Source of the DNA: Planctomycetota bacterium
Lineage (GTDB): Bacteria; Planctomycetota; Phycisphaerae; SM23-33
Direction: 5' to 3'
Length of the DNA stretch: 64,000 nt
Assembly: GCA_022705325.1 (NCBI GenBank)
Contig: JAKJER010000015.1
Coordinates: 1-64,000 of the forward strand
The position numbers and the translations under genes were made by a program. Below, in pieces: positions 16,435 to 25,702 of this stretch. Below the pieces are notes generated by a model that was not told where the DNA came from, did no database searches, and worked only from the letters and a program-made list of their open reading frames with translations. Within the stretch, counting starts at the first letter, position 1, and every line of letters starts with the position of its first letter.

Positions 16435-18717
16435 TCACCACTGCGCCGGCAGGAATTGGGCGACGTTCTCTTTGGTGATCACCTTCTTGGGCAGGTAGTA
16501 GACGCTCTTGGCGATCTGTTTGCCGCTGAACCAGTCAGCCGCCAGCTTCATGGGCAGGGCGCCGTCGGCCTCGGCGGACTGGTACGTGATGGCGTGGAGC
16601 GTGCCGGCCTGGATGAAGTCCATGCCCACCTTGCTGTTGCCCGCGGCCACACGGATGATGTCCTCCCGCTTGGCGGCGCGGCAGGCCTCGTTGATGCCGA
16701 TCTGGGCTCCGCTGTCGTCGGCGCTGACGATGCCCTTGAGGTCCTGGCCGTACTTGGAGATCCACGCCGAGACGGTCTGCATGGATTTCTCGGCCTCCAG
16801 GTCGGTGGTCTGCATTTCCAGGCACTTCATCTTCGGGGCGATCTTCTTGAGTTCCGTGACGACGGCGAAGGTGCGCGAGAAGTACGGGGAGCAGCCGGGC
16901 ATGTGGCGGACGATGCAGTAGCCCCCCTCGTTGTTCATCCGGCGGGCGAATTCGCGCGCCAGCAGGCGGAACTGCCCCCAGTCGTCCGGGCCGGTCCAGG
17001 CCAGCACGTACGGCATGCCCTCGTCCACGGGAATGAGGTTCGACGCGATCACCGGGATGCTCGCCTGGTGCAGCTTGCGGAGCATGGGGACGACGGCCTT
17101 GGCCTCGACCGGCAGGATGATCACCAGGTCCGGTCGCTCGCTGATCACCTGGTCCACCTGCTGCGACTGCACGCTGGCGTCGCAGTTGCCCGCGGTGAGC
17201 GTCTTGAGACGGATGCCGTACGCGTCAGCCACCTTCTGCATGCCGCGGGTGTAGGCCGTCGTGTACGGGTGGTCCATGTGGCGCAGGCAGACGACGTACT
17301 TGCCGCGGGCCCCGTCACCGGGCGAGGGCGGCTGCTGGACCTTCTGGCACCGCCAGCCGGCGTACTCCATGTCGTACCAGCGGAGCGGATCCTCGTCTGA
17401 CAGCTTGGAGGGATCTTCCGGGCGCTGGGGCGGATTCAGCGGCGAGTCGTCGACGATGACCAACGGCTGGTTGTCCGTCCCGCGGAGGGTGGACACGTCG
17501 ATGGGCCCGCCGGTTGGCGCGGGCGCCGGCTGGCGGACGCTGTACAGGTACATGGCGACAATGCCCACAATGGCAACGCACGCCACCATCGCGGCACACG
17601 CCAGGGCGAAGGTGCGGTCTTTGGTCTGCATGGCAACTCCTTCGGTTGTGTCGTCTTCGTCCTCGCCCGCCGCCGGCGGCCGGGCGGCCAACTCCGCCAG
17701 CAGCTCGCGCCGCTGCCCGCGGGTGCGGTTCTTCTGGACGATGCGCCAGGCATCGTACAGGATCACCAGCGCCAGCACGAGCCCGCTGGCCATCAGCTCG
17801 ATCTCGTAGCCCGCGCCCAGGCTGTTCAGCCCGCGGATCAGGGCCATCAGGGCGATCATCGCGACAGCCGTACCGGCCACGCTGCCGCGACCCCCTTCCA
17901 TGCTCGTGCCTCCGATGATGACCGCCGCCACAATGGTCATCAGCGACTTCTCGCCCATCCGCGAATTGGCGACGGCCTCGCCCATGGCGTAGAGGGCCCC
18001 GCCCGTAGCCGCCAGCAGGCCCGACAGGATGAACGCCCCGCTCAGGTAGCGACGGGTGCGCAGACCCGAGTACCAGGCCGTCTGCGGATTGCCCCCCATC
18101 AGGAAGAAGCCCCGCCCCACCGTCGTCCGCAACAGCAGCAGCCCGCACAGCATCGCCAGCACCAGCGCGATGATCACCCGCGGCGTCAGGATAATCGCGA
18201 TGGGCCTGCTCAGCCAGTCGGCCACCGCGTAGCCCCGAGCGGGCACGGTGTCGCCCTTCCACACGATGAACACGACGTTCTGCACGATGATCATCGTGCC
18301 CAGGGTGACGATGAAGGAGTTGATCCTCGCCCGCGCGACGAGCAGGCCGTTGACCAGCCCGACACCCGCGCCGGCGGCGACGCCGACGACCAGGCCGCCG
18401 GCCCATCCCACCTGCGGTTCGAGGGCGATGGCGATCATCCCGCCCAGCGTCATCACCGACCCGACCGACAGGTCGAGCTGGCCGCAGATCAGGACCAGGG
18501 CGAAGCCGATCCCCGCGGGCAGGTTCTCGGTGGCGGACTTGAGCACCGTGCGGGCGGACTCCCACGAGCGAAAGGCCGGCGACAGCGCGCACATGACGGC
18601 GACCACGCCCGCGCACAACAGATAGACGCGATAGCGATACGCCAGCGCAGCCAGCCGCCCGTCGCCCCCGCGGGCGAGGTCGACGCCGACGGACGCTCTC
18701 TCTGCGGTCTCAGGCAT
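16435..18717 (-). CDS. Ribose-type ABC importer: permease fused in frame to substrate-binding protein
   Basis: One 760-residue open frame. Residues 1-320 are an RbsC-type permease (multiple membrane helices, LICGQLDLSVGSVMTLGGM near the start, MGGNPQTAWYSGL, GRGSVAGT). A cytosolic, acidic linker (about 325-362) follows, then one membrane helix (about 371-392), then an RbsB-like periplasmic binding protein to the C-terminus (KYVVCLRHMDHPYTTAYTRGMQKVADA and TLTAGNCDASVQSQQVDQV). The topology is coherent, with one extra helix carrying the binding domain outside. Residue 363 is a Met preceded by a perfect GAAGGAG site (17637-17643), so a separate 398-residue anchored binding protein could also be made. 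The start overlaps the upstream permease by 8 bases. Confidence 0.88.
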   Translation of the reverse strand: MPETAERASVGVDLARGGDGRLAALAYRYRVYLLCAGVVAVMCALSPAFRSWESARTVLKSATENLPAGIGFALVLICGQLDLSVGSVMTLGGMIAIALEPQVGWAGGLVVGVAAGAGVGLVNGLLVARARINSFIVTLGTMIIVQNVVFIVWKGDTVPARGYAVADWLSRPIAIILTPRVIIALVLAMLCGLLLLRTTVGRGFFLMGGNPQTAWYSGLRTRRYLSGAFILSGLLAATGGALYAMGEAVANSRMGEKSLMTIVAAVIIGGTSMEGGRGSVAGTAVAMIALMALIRGLNSLGAGYEIELMASGLVLALVILYDAWRIVQKNRTRGQRRELLAELAARPPAAGEDEDDTTEGVAMQTKDRTFALACAAMVACVAIVGIVAMYLYSVRQPAPAPTGGPIDVSTLRGTDNQPLVIVDDSPLNPPQRPEDPSKLSDEDPLRWYDMEYAGWRCQKVQQPPSPGDGARGKYVVCLRHMDHPYTTAYTRGMQKVADAYGIRLKTLTAGNCDASVQSQQVDQVISERPDLVIILPVEAKAVVPMLRKLHQASIPVIASNLIPVDEGMPYVLAWTGPDDWGQFRLLAREFARRMNNEGGYCIVRHMPGCSPYFSRTFAVVTELKKIAPKMKCLEMQTTDLEAEKSMQTVSAWISKYGQDLKGIVSADDSGAQIGINEACRAAKREDIIRVAAGNSKVGMDFIQAGTLHAITYQSAEADGALPMKLAADWFSGKQIAKSVYYLPKKVITKENVAQFLPAQW
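17637..17643 (-). promoter_or_regulatory. Internal ribosome-binding site inside the permease-binding protein frame
   Basis: On the minus strand GAAGGAG lies 5 bases before an in-frame ATG at 17631. It sits exactly at the junction between the permease linker and the membrane anchor of the binding-protein half. It suggests internal initiation giving a stand-alone anchored binding protein (16435-17631, 398 residues), or is a relic of two formerly separate genes. Confidence 0.6.
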
Positions 18718-19753
18718 CGTCCATTCCCGTCCTTCGCAGGGCCCACGAGTGCAGACCGACCACTACGATGAACACGCAGCCCTGGATGACTCGCTTGGCG
18801 AACTCGCCGATCACGAAGTCGTCCACCTTCACCAGCGACAGCACGTTGTTCAGCAGGGCCACCGCGACCACCCCCCCGATCACTCCGGCAATGCTCCCTC
18901 GCCCCCCGGCCAGAGCCATCCCGCCCAGCACGACGGCGGTGATGGCCTCAAAGTCATAGCCGCGACCGATGTAGAACGCCGCCACCTTGTTGAAGCTGGT
19001 CAGCAGGATCCCGGCCAGGGCGGACGTCGCCGCGGAGACCACGAACGCCGTCGCCACGACCCTCCGCACGTTCACGCCCGTCAGGCGGGCGACCTCGTAG
19101 GCCGACCCGGTCAGCTTGAGCTGTGCCCCGTAGCTCGTCCACCGCATGACGACATGGGCCGCCGCCGCCAGCACCGCCAGCAGGCCCACGATCAGCGGCA
19201 GTTCGATCCGCCCGTCGGCCAGGCTCACGAGCTTGACGTGATAGAGGTTCAGGAAGGCCCGCCCAGCCGCCGTCGCCTCATCGGGATACACCTGGAGCCC
19301 GCCGTAGGCCCAGCGGATCAGCCCCGCCAGCACCGATACCATCGCCAACGTCCAGATGATCGGGTTGAGGCGGAGGTAGCCCACGACCAGGCCGTTGACC
19401 AGCCCGATGGCCAGCCCCGTGGCCATCCCGACGGCCAGGCTGGCTGCGAAACCGTACGGCAGGGCGCTGATCGCCATCGCGCCCGACAGGGCCATGATCC
19501 CCGGGATCGACAGGTCCACGTAATGGCGGCTGTAGGTCACGAACGCCAGGCCCATGCACACGATGCCCAGCAGCGACACCGCCTGCGCCGCCGACATCAG
19601 GTTGCGAGCCGTCAGGAACTTGGGAGAAATGACACAGCCGGACGCGAACAGCAGCATCACCAGCGCCCACACCCCCAGCACGCTGACCAGCTCGAACAGC
19701 CGGTTCTTGCGCTGAGCGCGGGCGTCGATGTCGGGGGCCGACAGTTCGCTCAT
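18710..19753 (-). CDS. Ribose-type (RbsC) ABC sugar permease
   Basis: A 347-residue BPD_transp_2 permease. I start at the ATG at 19753, which overlaps the ATPase stop as ATGA and has GGAGAA 11 bases upstream; the open frame continuing further upstream is a shadow of the ATPase gene. About nine or ten hydrophobic helices are visible, with the family stretch GLAFVTYSRHYVDLSIPGIMALSGAMA and the cytoplasmic ATPase contact loop NVRRVVATAFVVSAATSALAG. It pairs with the permease half of the fusion (16435-18717) to make a heterodimeric channel. Downstream it overlaps that fusion by 8 bases. Confidence 0.88.
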   Translation of the reverse strand: MSELSAPDIDARAQRKNRLFELVSVLGVWALVMLLFASGCVISPKFLTARNLMSAAQAVSLLGIVCMGLAFVTYSRHYVDLSIPGIMALSGAMAISALPYGFAASLAVGMATGLAIGLVNGLVVGYLRLNPIIWTLAMVSVLAGLIRWAYGGLQVYPDEATAAGRAFLNLYHVKLVSLADGRIELPLIVGLLAVLAAAAHVVMRWTSYGAQLKLTGSAYEVARLTGVNVRRVVATAFVVSAATSALAGILLTSFNKVAAFYIGRGYDFEAITAVVLGGMALAGGRGSIAGVIGGVVAVALLNNVLSLVKVDDFVIGEFAKRVIQGCVFIVVVGLHSWALRRTGMDDA

Positions 19754-21261
19754 GATTGCACGAATTCTCCTTCCCCGTTGGCCGCCAGAAGGACGGCCGC
19801 TTCGCTGCACCGCTCGCGGTCGATCTGGCCAATGCGTTTGCCCTGTCGCAGGATCATCACGCGGTCGCTCAGGCCCACCAGCTCGGGCAGGTCGCTGGAG
19901 ATCAGCAGCACGCACTTCCCGGCGTCGGCCAGGGCGGCGATCGCCTGGTGGATGACGACCTTGGCGGCCACGTCCACCCCGCGCGTGGGCTCGTCCAGGA
20001 TGAGCACCTCGGGCTTTGTCGCCAGCCACTTGGCCAGCAGGGCCTTCTGCTGGTTTCCGCCCGACAGCGTGCTGGCCATCCGCGCGGGGTCGGCGGGATG
20101 GATCTCCAGCGAACCGACCAGGGCTCGCACCAGGCTGCGCCCGCTGCGTGCGGAATAGAACCCGGTGCGGCTTTGGCGGGGAATGACGGACGAAAGGACG
20201 TTTTCCGCCACGCTCATCCGCAAGGCCAGGCCCTGGCTCTTGCGGTCCTCGCTGAGATAGACCATGCCGGCGGCGATGGATTGGCGGTAGTCGGCGGGTG
20301 TGATGTCGCGACCGTCCAGCAGAACGGCGCCCTCCTCCAGCGGGTCGATCCCGCACAGGCTGCGGGCCAGTTCGCTGCGCCCCGAGCCCGACAAGCCGCC
20401 CACGCCGAGGATCTCGCCCCCGCGGAGCTTGAATGAAACGTCGTGGAAGAACCCGTACCGGCTGGCCCGCCGGACCTCCAGCCGGACCTCTGCCGGCCGG
20501 GTCGATCGCTCGGCGTACAGGGCCGACACGCTGCGCCCCACCATCAACTCGACGAGCTGGCTGGCCGACACGTCGCGGATCTCGTGCGTGGCGACCTTCC
20601 GCCCGTCGCGCAAGACCGTGACGCGGTCGGCGATCTCGAGCACCTCGTCGAGGTGGTGCGAGATGTACACGATGGCCAGTCCCTGGCGGCGCAGGCGGCG
20701 GATGATCTCGAACAGCCGCTGCACTTCCTGGCGGCTCAGGGCGGAGGTGGGCTCGTCCATGACCAGGATGCACGGGTGGTTGGCCAGGGCCTTGGCGATC
20801 TCGACGAGCTGGGCCTCGTGCTGCGAGATGTCCTCGACGATCGTGTCGCCGTCCAGGTCCAGACCGACGCGCTCCAGCCACCGCCTGGACTCCGCGTGCA
20901 TCGCCTTGCGGTCCAGCACGAAGCCCCACTTCCGGGGCAGCCGCCCGGCCAACAGGTTCTCGGCCAGGCTCAGCGGCGGCGCCAGGCTCAGCTCCTGGTG
21001 GATCATCTGGATGCCGTAGGCCTTGGCCGCCGCGGGGGTGTGCAGGTCCACCGGGCGATCGTTGATGCGGATTGTGCCGGAGTAGTCGTTGAACGACCCG
21101 GCCAGGATCTTCATCAGCGTACTCTTGCCCGCCCCGTTCTCGCCGATCAGCGCGTGGACCTCCCCCGCGTAGACGCTGAAGTCCACGCCGTCCACAGCCA
21201 GCGTTCCGGGGAACCGCTTGCTGATCTGCTCCATGCTCAGGGCCAGGCCGAGTTCGCTCAT
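19750..21261 (-). CDS. Ribose-type (RbsA) ABC sugar importer ATPase, tandem nucleotide-binding domains
   Basis: A 503-residue tandem ATPase. Domain 1 has Walker A GENGAGKST at 40-48, a degenerate signature ISQHEAQ at 145-151 and Walker B ILVMDEPTSAL from 165. Domain 2 has a degenerate Walker A with Arg for Lys (GLSGSGRSE), an intact signature LSGGNQQK, and Walker B ILILDEPTRGVD. This asymmetry is the known RbsA/XylG pattern: one good site is assembled from both halves. It drives uptake of a sugar together with the two permease proteins that follow. It lies 44 bases downstream of a UroD-like gene. Confidence 0.93.
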   Translation of the reverse strand: MSELGLALSMEQISKRFPGTLAVDGVDFSVYAGEVHALIGENGAGKSTLMKILAGSFNDYSGTIRINDRPVDLHTPAAAKAYGIQMIHQELSLAPPLSLAENLLAGRLPRKWGFVLDRKAMHAESRRWLERVGLDLDGDTIVEDISQHEAQLVEIAKALANHPCILVMDEPTSALSRQEVQRLFEIIRRLRRQGLAIVYISHHLDEVLEIADRVTVLRDGRKVATHEIRDVSASQLVELMVGRSVSALYAERSTRPAEVRLEVRRASRYGFFHDVSFKLRGGEILGVGGLSGSGRSELARSLCGIDPLEEGAVLLDGRDITPADYRQSIAAGMVYLSEDRKSQGLALRMSVAENVLSSVIPRQSRTGFYSARSGRSLVRALVGSLEIHPADPARMASTLSGGNQQKALLAKWLATKPEVLILDEPTRGVDVAAKVVIHQAIAALADAGKCVLLISSDLPELVGLSDRVMILRQGKRIGQIDRERCSEAAVLLAANGEGEFVQS

Positions 21262-21305
21262 GGGTGGGGCATCCGAGACCTAGGCCGGCGACACGCAGCC
21301 GGCGT

Positions 21306-22346
21306 CTAGCACCGAAACTCTCTCACGGTATCGAACATCGCCAGCACGTTCTCGACGGGCGTCTCTTCGAGGATGGTGTCGTGGCTGGCGCCCGCGACGT
21401 AGCCTCCGCCGGGGGCCATGATCTCCAGCACTTCGCGGGTCCTGGTGCGCACGTAGTCCACCGTGCCCTCGATGAGCACGTGGTGCGAGTCGATCGCGCC
21501 GTTGAAAAGGATCTTCCGCCCGAACTCCCGCTTGAGCGTGGGCAGGTCCATCCCGCGGCAGGACGGTTGGACGGCGTGCAGGCCGTCCAGGCCCGCCTCG
21601 ATCAGCAGCGGGATCAGCGGCAGGATGCCCCCGCAGCAGTGGAGCATGACCTTGTGGCCGTAGGCGTGGCCCAGGTCGATCAGGCGGGCCAGGTGCGGCA
21701 GGACGAACCGCGTGAACAACTCCGGGCTCAGCAGCGGGCCCATCATGCTGCCGAGGTCGTTTCCGACGAAGGAGATGTCGATCGCGTCGCCTGCCGCGTC
21801 GAAGATGCGCTGGCTGACGCCGGCGTAGTAGTCGACCATGTGCCCCATGAGGGCGTCCACCAGCTCGGGGGAGTCGTACATGCGGTAGTAGAGGTTCTCC
21901 ATGCCCAGCAGGTCGATCGCGTCGTGGAAGAACGGCGACCAGTCGCCGCCGAGGATCGCGTATTGCCCGCCCCAGGCCAACGCGTCGTCGCGGACGTGCG
22001 AGACGTCCATCCACGCCGGGTCGGGCCAAAGGTAGTCGTCGATCTCCCGGACGCTCTCGGCCGCGGCCAGCGGGTGGCTCATGGGCTGGCCGTAGCCCAT
22101 CCCCTGGCGCTCGACGCCGAAGCACGTGCGGCAGGTCGCCCCGGGCGAAAGCGGGAACTCCGGCCCGGCATAGCGGGCGAAGACGCGGCGGAAGTCGTCG
22201 CCGAAGCGTATCCGCAGGCCCTCGTCGTCCAGGTTCAGCTCCCGCTTTGCCTTATCCCAGAACTCGACCGACGCCCCGCACCACATGGGCACGCGGTCCG
22301 GCTCTTCGTGGGCGAACGCCGTCATCACTCGCTCGCGTGAGGTCAT
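21306..22346 (-). CDS. UroD/MtaA-superfamily protein 1 (catabolic operon)
   Basis: A 346-residue protein of the uroporphyrinogen decarboxylase / cobamide methyltransferase superfamily. The N-terminus (SRERVMTAFAHEEPDRVPMW) is the family opening. A zinc-type H-x-C-G motif is present as HCCGG at 236-240 (H236, C238), as in MtaA/CmuA methyltransferases and not in true UroD. The third ligand position of MtaA, a C-terminal Cys, is replaced here by a GASHDT stretch. Sitting next to a sulfatase and a sugar ABC importer, it is unlikely to act in haem synthesis; a demethylase or lyase role on a sugar derivative is inference only. Confidence 0.8.
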   Translation of the reverse strand: MTSRERVMTAFAHEEPDRVPMWCGASVEFWDKAKRELNLDDEGLRIRFGDDFRRVFARYAGPEFPLSPGATCRTCFGVERQGMGYGQPMSHPLAAAESVREIDDYLWPDPAWMDVSHVRDDALAWGGQYAILGGDWSPFFHDAIDLLGMENLYYRMYDSPELVDALMGHMVDYYAGVSQRIFDAAGDAIDISFVGNDLGSMMGPLLSPELFTRFVLPHLARLIDLGHAYGHKVMLHCCGGILPLIPLLIEAGLDGLHAVQPSCRGMDLPTLKREFGRKILFNGAIDSHHVLIEGTVDYVRTRTREVLEIMAPGGGYVAGASHDTILEETPVENVLAMFDTVREFRC

Positions 22347-22355
22347 TCCGCGCTC

Positions 22356-24101
22356 CTATAGTCGTCGAACGTACACGTAGTACGCCCCGCGGTCCTGGTT
22401 GTCTCCCAGAAACCACGTCCTGAGCTTCGCCGGCCCGGCCGGCAGCTTCGCCTTGAACACGGCCGCCCTGGCGTCGCCCGTCAGGTCCTGCGTCTGGTCA
22501 AACGGGCCGATCTGAAGCCTGGCCTTGTCGGCTTTGATGGCCTTGCCCTCTCCCGCCGCGATGATCGGCAGATCCAGCACCTCGTCCCAGCGGCGCAGGG
22601 AGATCTCGTACTCTCCCGCCCGCTCGACCTCGACCGCCCAGAAGCCGTTGGAGGCCGGGCCACGAAGGATCATCTGCTGGTTCCAGGGCGGCATGGCCTC
22701 GTGCCAATCGTGGCAGGTCAGCCGCGAGGGGTTCTCCCGCTCGCTGCCCAGGACGATCGGGCAGTACTCGTCGAACTGCGTGGAGGTCTTCTCCCACCAC
22801 TTCTCGTACTCGGCCCGCAGTTTCTCCACCCGCTCGGGCTCCTTGGCGGCCAGGTCCTTCGTCTGCCCCGGGTCGTCTCCGACGTGGTACAGTTCCTTGC
22901 CGTCGATCAGGCGCCACTTGCCGTTCATGACGGCAGACTTGTTCCATTTCTTCGGGTGCTCCATCCGCTGCGAGTCGGTCACCAGCGTGCGGTCGGCCAG
23001 CTTGCCCTTGCCCCTCAGCAGAGTTGCCAGGCTGGTCCCTTCCACCTCCGGCCCTTTGGGCATGGTCAACCCGCACAGTTCGACCAGCGTGGGCAGCAGA
23101 TCCAGGTTGGCGGCCAGTTCGTCGACGTCCGTGCCGGCCTGGAGCAGGCCGCCCGCGGGCCAGCGAACGAAGCAGGGCACGCGGTGCCCGCCCTCGTAGG
23201 GCGAGCCCTTGCGGCCTTTCATGCCGGCGTTGAACCCGCTGCCCGACGTGCCGTTGTCGGTCATGAAGATAAGGATGGTGTTGTCTTCCAGGCCCAGTTC
23301 CCCCAGGCGTGCCATGAGCCGGCCCATGTTCTCGTCGATGTTGGTGATCATCCCGTAGAAATTGGCCAGCGGCCCCTTGACGCCCTTGTCGCGGTAGAGC
23401 TGGGCGTACTTGTCGGGCACGTTGTAGGGCCCGTGCGGGGCGTTGGTGGGCAGATAGACGAAGAACGGGCGGTCCTTGGACGACTCGATGAACTTCATCG
23501 CGTTGTCGAACCACACGTCGGTGCAGTAGCCGCTGTGCTTCTCCGGCTTGCCGTTGCGGAAGTACGTGTCGTCGCTGTAGGTATTGCCCCAGTAGTCGGG
23601 CGTCTGGCCCACCCCGCCCCCGCCGTGCACCAGCACCTCCTGGAAACCCTTGTCCTGCGGGCGTGAGGGGTAGTTGTCGCCCAGGTGCCACTTGCCGAAG
23701 ATAGCCGTGCGGTACCCGCCCGCCGCAAAGGCCTGGGCCATCGTCACCTCGTCGCGGCGGAGGATGGATCGCCCCATGATGGTGTGCCACACGCCGGTGC
23801 GGTTGCAGCTTCGCCCGGTCATCAACCCCGCCCGAGTGGGCGAGCAGGTGGGGGCGACGTGGAAATCGCGGAGGCGGACGCTCTGGCCGTGCAACTTGTC
23901 CAGGTTGGGCGTCTGGATTTCCTGGTTGCCCAGGCAGTGCAGGTCGCCGTAGCCCTGATCGTCGGTCATAACCAGGATGACGTTGGGGCTCTTGCGGGGC
24001 AGTTCGCCGGCAGCCGGCGCCGGTCGCCCGGCCAGCGCCCCAGCCGCCGCACAGCCCGCCGCCTTCAGGAAGTCACGCCGTGTCCAGTTGCCTGTGCTCA
24101 T
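22356..24101 (-). CDS. Tat-exported sulfatase
   Basis: A 581-residue arylsulfatase-family enzyme that should remove sulfate esters from polysaccharide in the periplasm. A Tat signal (TRRDFLK at 7-13, then a hydrophobic stretch to about 31) is followed by the metal site VMTDDQGYGD (D47, D48). The sulfatase signature CSPTRAGLMTGR starts at 86, where C86 would become formylglycine; FGKWHLGD and FMTDNGTSGSGFNAG follow. The C-terminal 100 residues form a beta-rich extension beyond the catalytic core. The Cys-type signature requires the formylglycine-generating enzyme or anSME, neither of which is in this window. It lies 9 bases upstream of UroD-like gene 1. Confidence 0.93.
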   Translation of the reverse strand: MSTGNWTRRDFLKAAGCAAAGALAGRPAPAAGELPRKSPNVILVMTDDQGYGDLHCLGNQEIQTPNLDKLHGQSVRLRDFHVAPTCSPTRAGLMTGRSCNRTGVWHTIMGRSILRRDEVTMAQAFAAGGYRTAIFGKWHLGDNYPSRPQDKGFQEVLVHGGGGVGQTPDYWGNTYSDDTYFRNGKPEKHSGYCTDVWFDNAMKFIESSKDRPFFVYLPTNAPHGPYNVPDKYAQLYRDKGVKGPLANFYGMITNIDENMGRLMARLGELGLEDNTILIFMTDNGTSGSGFNAGMKGRKGSPYEGGHRVPCFVRWPAGGLLQAGTDVDELAANLDLLPTLVELCGLTMPKGPEVEGTSLATLLRGKGKLADRTLVTDSQRMEHPKKWNKSAVMNGKWRLIDGKELYHVGDDPGQTKDLAAKEPERVEKLRAEYEKWWEKTSTQFDEYCPIVLGSERENPSRLTCHDWHEAMPPWNQQMILRGPASNGFWAVEVERAGEYEISLRRWDEVLDLPIIAAGEGKAIKADKARLQIGPFDQTQDLTGDARAAVFKAKLPAGPAKLRTWFLGDNQDRGAYYVYVRRL

Positions 24102-24168
24102 ACAGTCACCTCTCGTTCAGGGGGCTCGATTCATCCGCCCGGCCGGGTCGGCGGAGTCCGAACGGCCC

Positions 24169-24492
24169 TCAGTCCCAGTGGAACACCTCTTCCATGTCCG
24201 CCCACCATTCGCCTTCCGCCCGCGTGGCAAGCGGTTCCTGGCAGGGCATGCAGACGGCCCACCATTCCTGGGTGGTCTTGTCGGCCGCCATCTTGGCCAT
24301 GTCGGCCTTGAAGTCGTCGCCGACGTATTCGAAGTAGCTGAACAGGAAGCCGTCCTTGTGGTAGATCGAGTAGTTGCGGATGTTGCAGTCCGTGATCATC
24401 TTGAGCACGTCCGGCCAGACGGCGGCGTGAAGGCGCTTGTACTCGTCGAGCTTCTCCGGACGGACGCGGATGACCATGCCGTAGCGTTTCAT
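24169..24492 (-). CDS. rhaM: L-rhamnose mutarotase
   Basis: A 107-residue RhaM-family protein, which interconverts alpha and beta anomers of L-rhamnose. The catalytic His is H22 in LHAAVWPD, the second part of the site is the NYSIYHK strand near 39-45, and the conserved double Trp is in QEWWAV near 77. Length and motifs match E. coli RhaM closely. The related fucose mutarotase FucU is a different fold, so rhamnose (or a 6-deoxy sugar with similar shape) is the expected substrate. It lies between a UroD-like gene and the sulfatase in the same operon. Confidence 0.86.
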   Translation of the reverse strand: MKRYGMVIRVRPEKLDEYKRLHAAVWPDVLKMITDCNIRNYSIYHKDGFLFSYFEYVGDDFKADMAKMAADKTTQEWWAVCMPCQEPLATRAEGEWWADMEEVFHWD

Positions 24493-24508
24493 GGGTACTC
24501 TCCTGGAT

Positions 24509-24544
24509 GGGTCCTATAGGTCCTATGGGACCCATGGGGCCTAT
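24509..24544. repeat. Four 9-base units of the GGGTCCTAT type
   Basis: Four consecutive 9-base units (GGGTCCTAT, AGGTCCTAT, GGGACCCAT, GGGGCCTAT) fill the gap between rhaM and UroD-like gene 2 and end on the stop codon of the latter. A related array, three units of GGTCCTTTG type, lies at 5119-5146. Confidence 0.7.
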
Positions 24545-25701
24545 TCGTCAAACTCGCCCAGCTTCAGCGGGTAGGTTCCGAACTCCCGCGCGAGCCGGAT
24601 GACGTAGTCGTAGGTGGCCGGCGCCACGTTGTCCGGCACGCTGTGGTCGCTCTGGAGGATGTAGCCCCCGCCGCGGGCGGCGTTGAGCTTGCGGAGCACC
24701 TCGCGGCGGACCTTCTCGCGGTCATTGGTGGCCAGCACGCGGACATCGATGTTGCCGTTGAACGCCCACCGCCGCCCGAACTGGCGCTTCAGTTCCACCA
24801 CGTCCAGGCCGGCCTTGGCCTCCAGGGGGTTGTAGCAGTCCACGCCGGCCTCGATCAGGCCGTCATAGATCGCCCTCGCGTCGCCGCAGCCGTGATAGAT
24901 CGTCTTGAGCCCGTAGCTGTGGGCTGCATCGCAGATGCGCTTGACCTGCGGCTGGTAGACCTCGCGCCAATAAGCGGGCGAGAAGAACATCCCGTGATCG
25001 TAGGCCACGTCGCCCCAGACGTACAGGCCTTTGAGCAGCCCGCCGGCTGCCTTCACCTGGGCGTGCACGATGCCCTCCAGGAACTCGCCCAGCCGCTCGA
25101 TGAACCCCGCCATCCGCTGCGGTTCCTCGGCCAGCTTGAGCAGCACGTTGTCGGTGCCCATGATCCGCCAGATCATCTCGTGCGGCTCGCAGATGCTGCC
25201 GAACACGCAGAAGTCATCCGCCACCGACTTGACGCGATCGACGAAGCTGGGCAGTTCCAGGTTGATCGCGTCGCCCACGCCGTTGATCTGGTCGGCGAGG
25301 GCGTGGTGGTAGCGGCGATCGTCGGCGGGGTCGTCGAAGACCAGCGCGTCCATCTGCTCGTAGGTCTGCGTCTGGAACTCGCGGAAGGCGGGCATGGGGC
25401 AGTCGGAGCGGCTCTCGATGACGGCCCCGAACCCGGTCTTGACCACGATGTGGTCGTCGTCCTTCTCCAGCACCTGAATGCCCGTGACGTGCGGATCCAT
25501 GTTCGGGTTGACCACGATCAGGTCCAGGTCCCAGTGGTGGTAAGGGCTGAAAGCCGGCCCGTACTCCTTCTGGCAGCGGCGGACGAAGTTGGTCCAGAAG
25601 AACTCGCCCACCGGAACGCGGTCGAGTTCGCGGTGGTCCAGGGCAGCCAGCACGCGGGCGGTCTTGGCCGCCGCGGGGGACGCGGGCTTGTCGCTCGTCA
25701 T
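24541..25701 (-). CDS. UroD/MtaA-superfamily protein 2 (catabolic operon)
   Basis: A 386-residue protein of the UroD/methylcobamide methyltransferase superfamily. It opens with ARVLAALDHRELDRVPVGEFFW, has a WGDVAYDHGMFFSPAYWREVY segment characteristic of the MtaA-like branch, and keeps the H-x-C-G zinc motif as HGCGD (H270, C272). The C-terminal ligand Cys of MtaA is replaced by a SDHSVPDNVAP stretch, a substitution shared in type with the other two copies. It lies one base downstream of the fucosidase gene, implying coupled expression with glycan breakdown. Function beyond the superfamily is unknown. Confidence 0.8.
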   Translation of the reverse strand: MTSDKPASPAAAKTARVLAALDHRELDRVPVGEFFWTNFVRRCQKEYGPAFSPYHHWDLDLIVVNPNMDPHVTGIQVLEKDDDHIVVKTGFGAVIESRSDCPMPAFREFQTQTYEQMDALVFDDPADDRRYHHALADQINGVGDAINLELPSFVDRVKSVADDFCVFGSICEPHEMIWRIMGTDNVLLKLAEEPQRMAGFIERLGEFLEGIVHAQVKAAGGLLKGLYVWGDVAYDHGMFFSPAYWREVYQPQVKRICDAAHSYGLKTIYHGCGDARAIYDGLIEAGVDCYNPLEAKAGLDVVELKRQFGRRWAFNGNIDVRVLATNDREKVRREVLRKLNAARGGGYILQSDHSVPDNVAPATYDYVIRLAREFGTYPLKLGEFDE

Positions 25702-25702
25702 G

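Noticed and set aside
21306..22346. hemE (uroporphyrinogen decarboxylase)
   Set aside because: It has the H-x-C zinc motif of methyltransferases, occurs in three copies, and lies in a sugar operon without haem genes.
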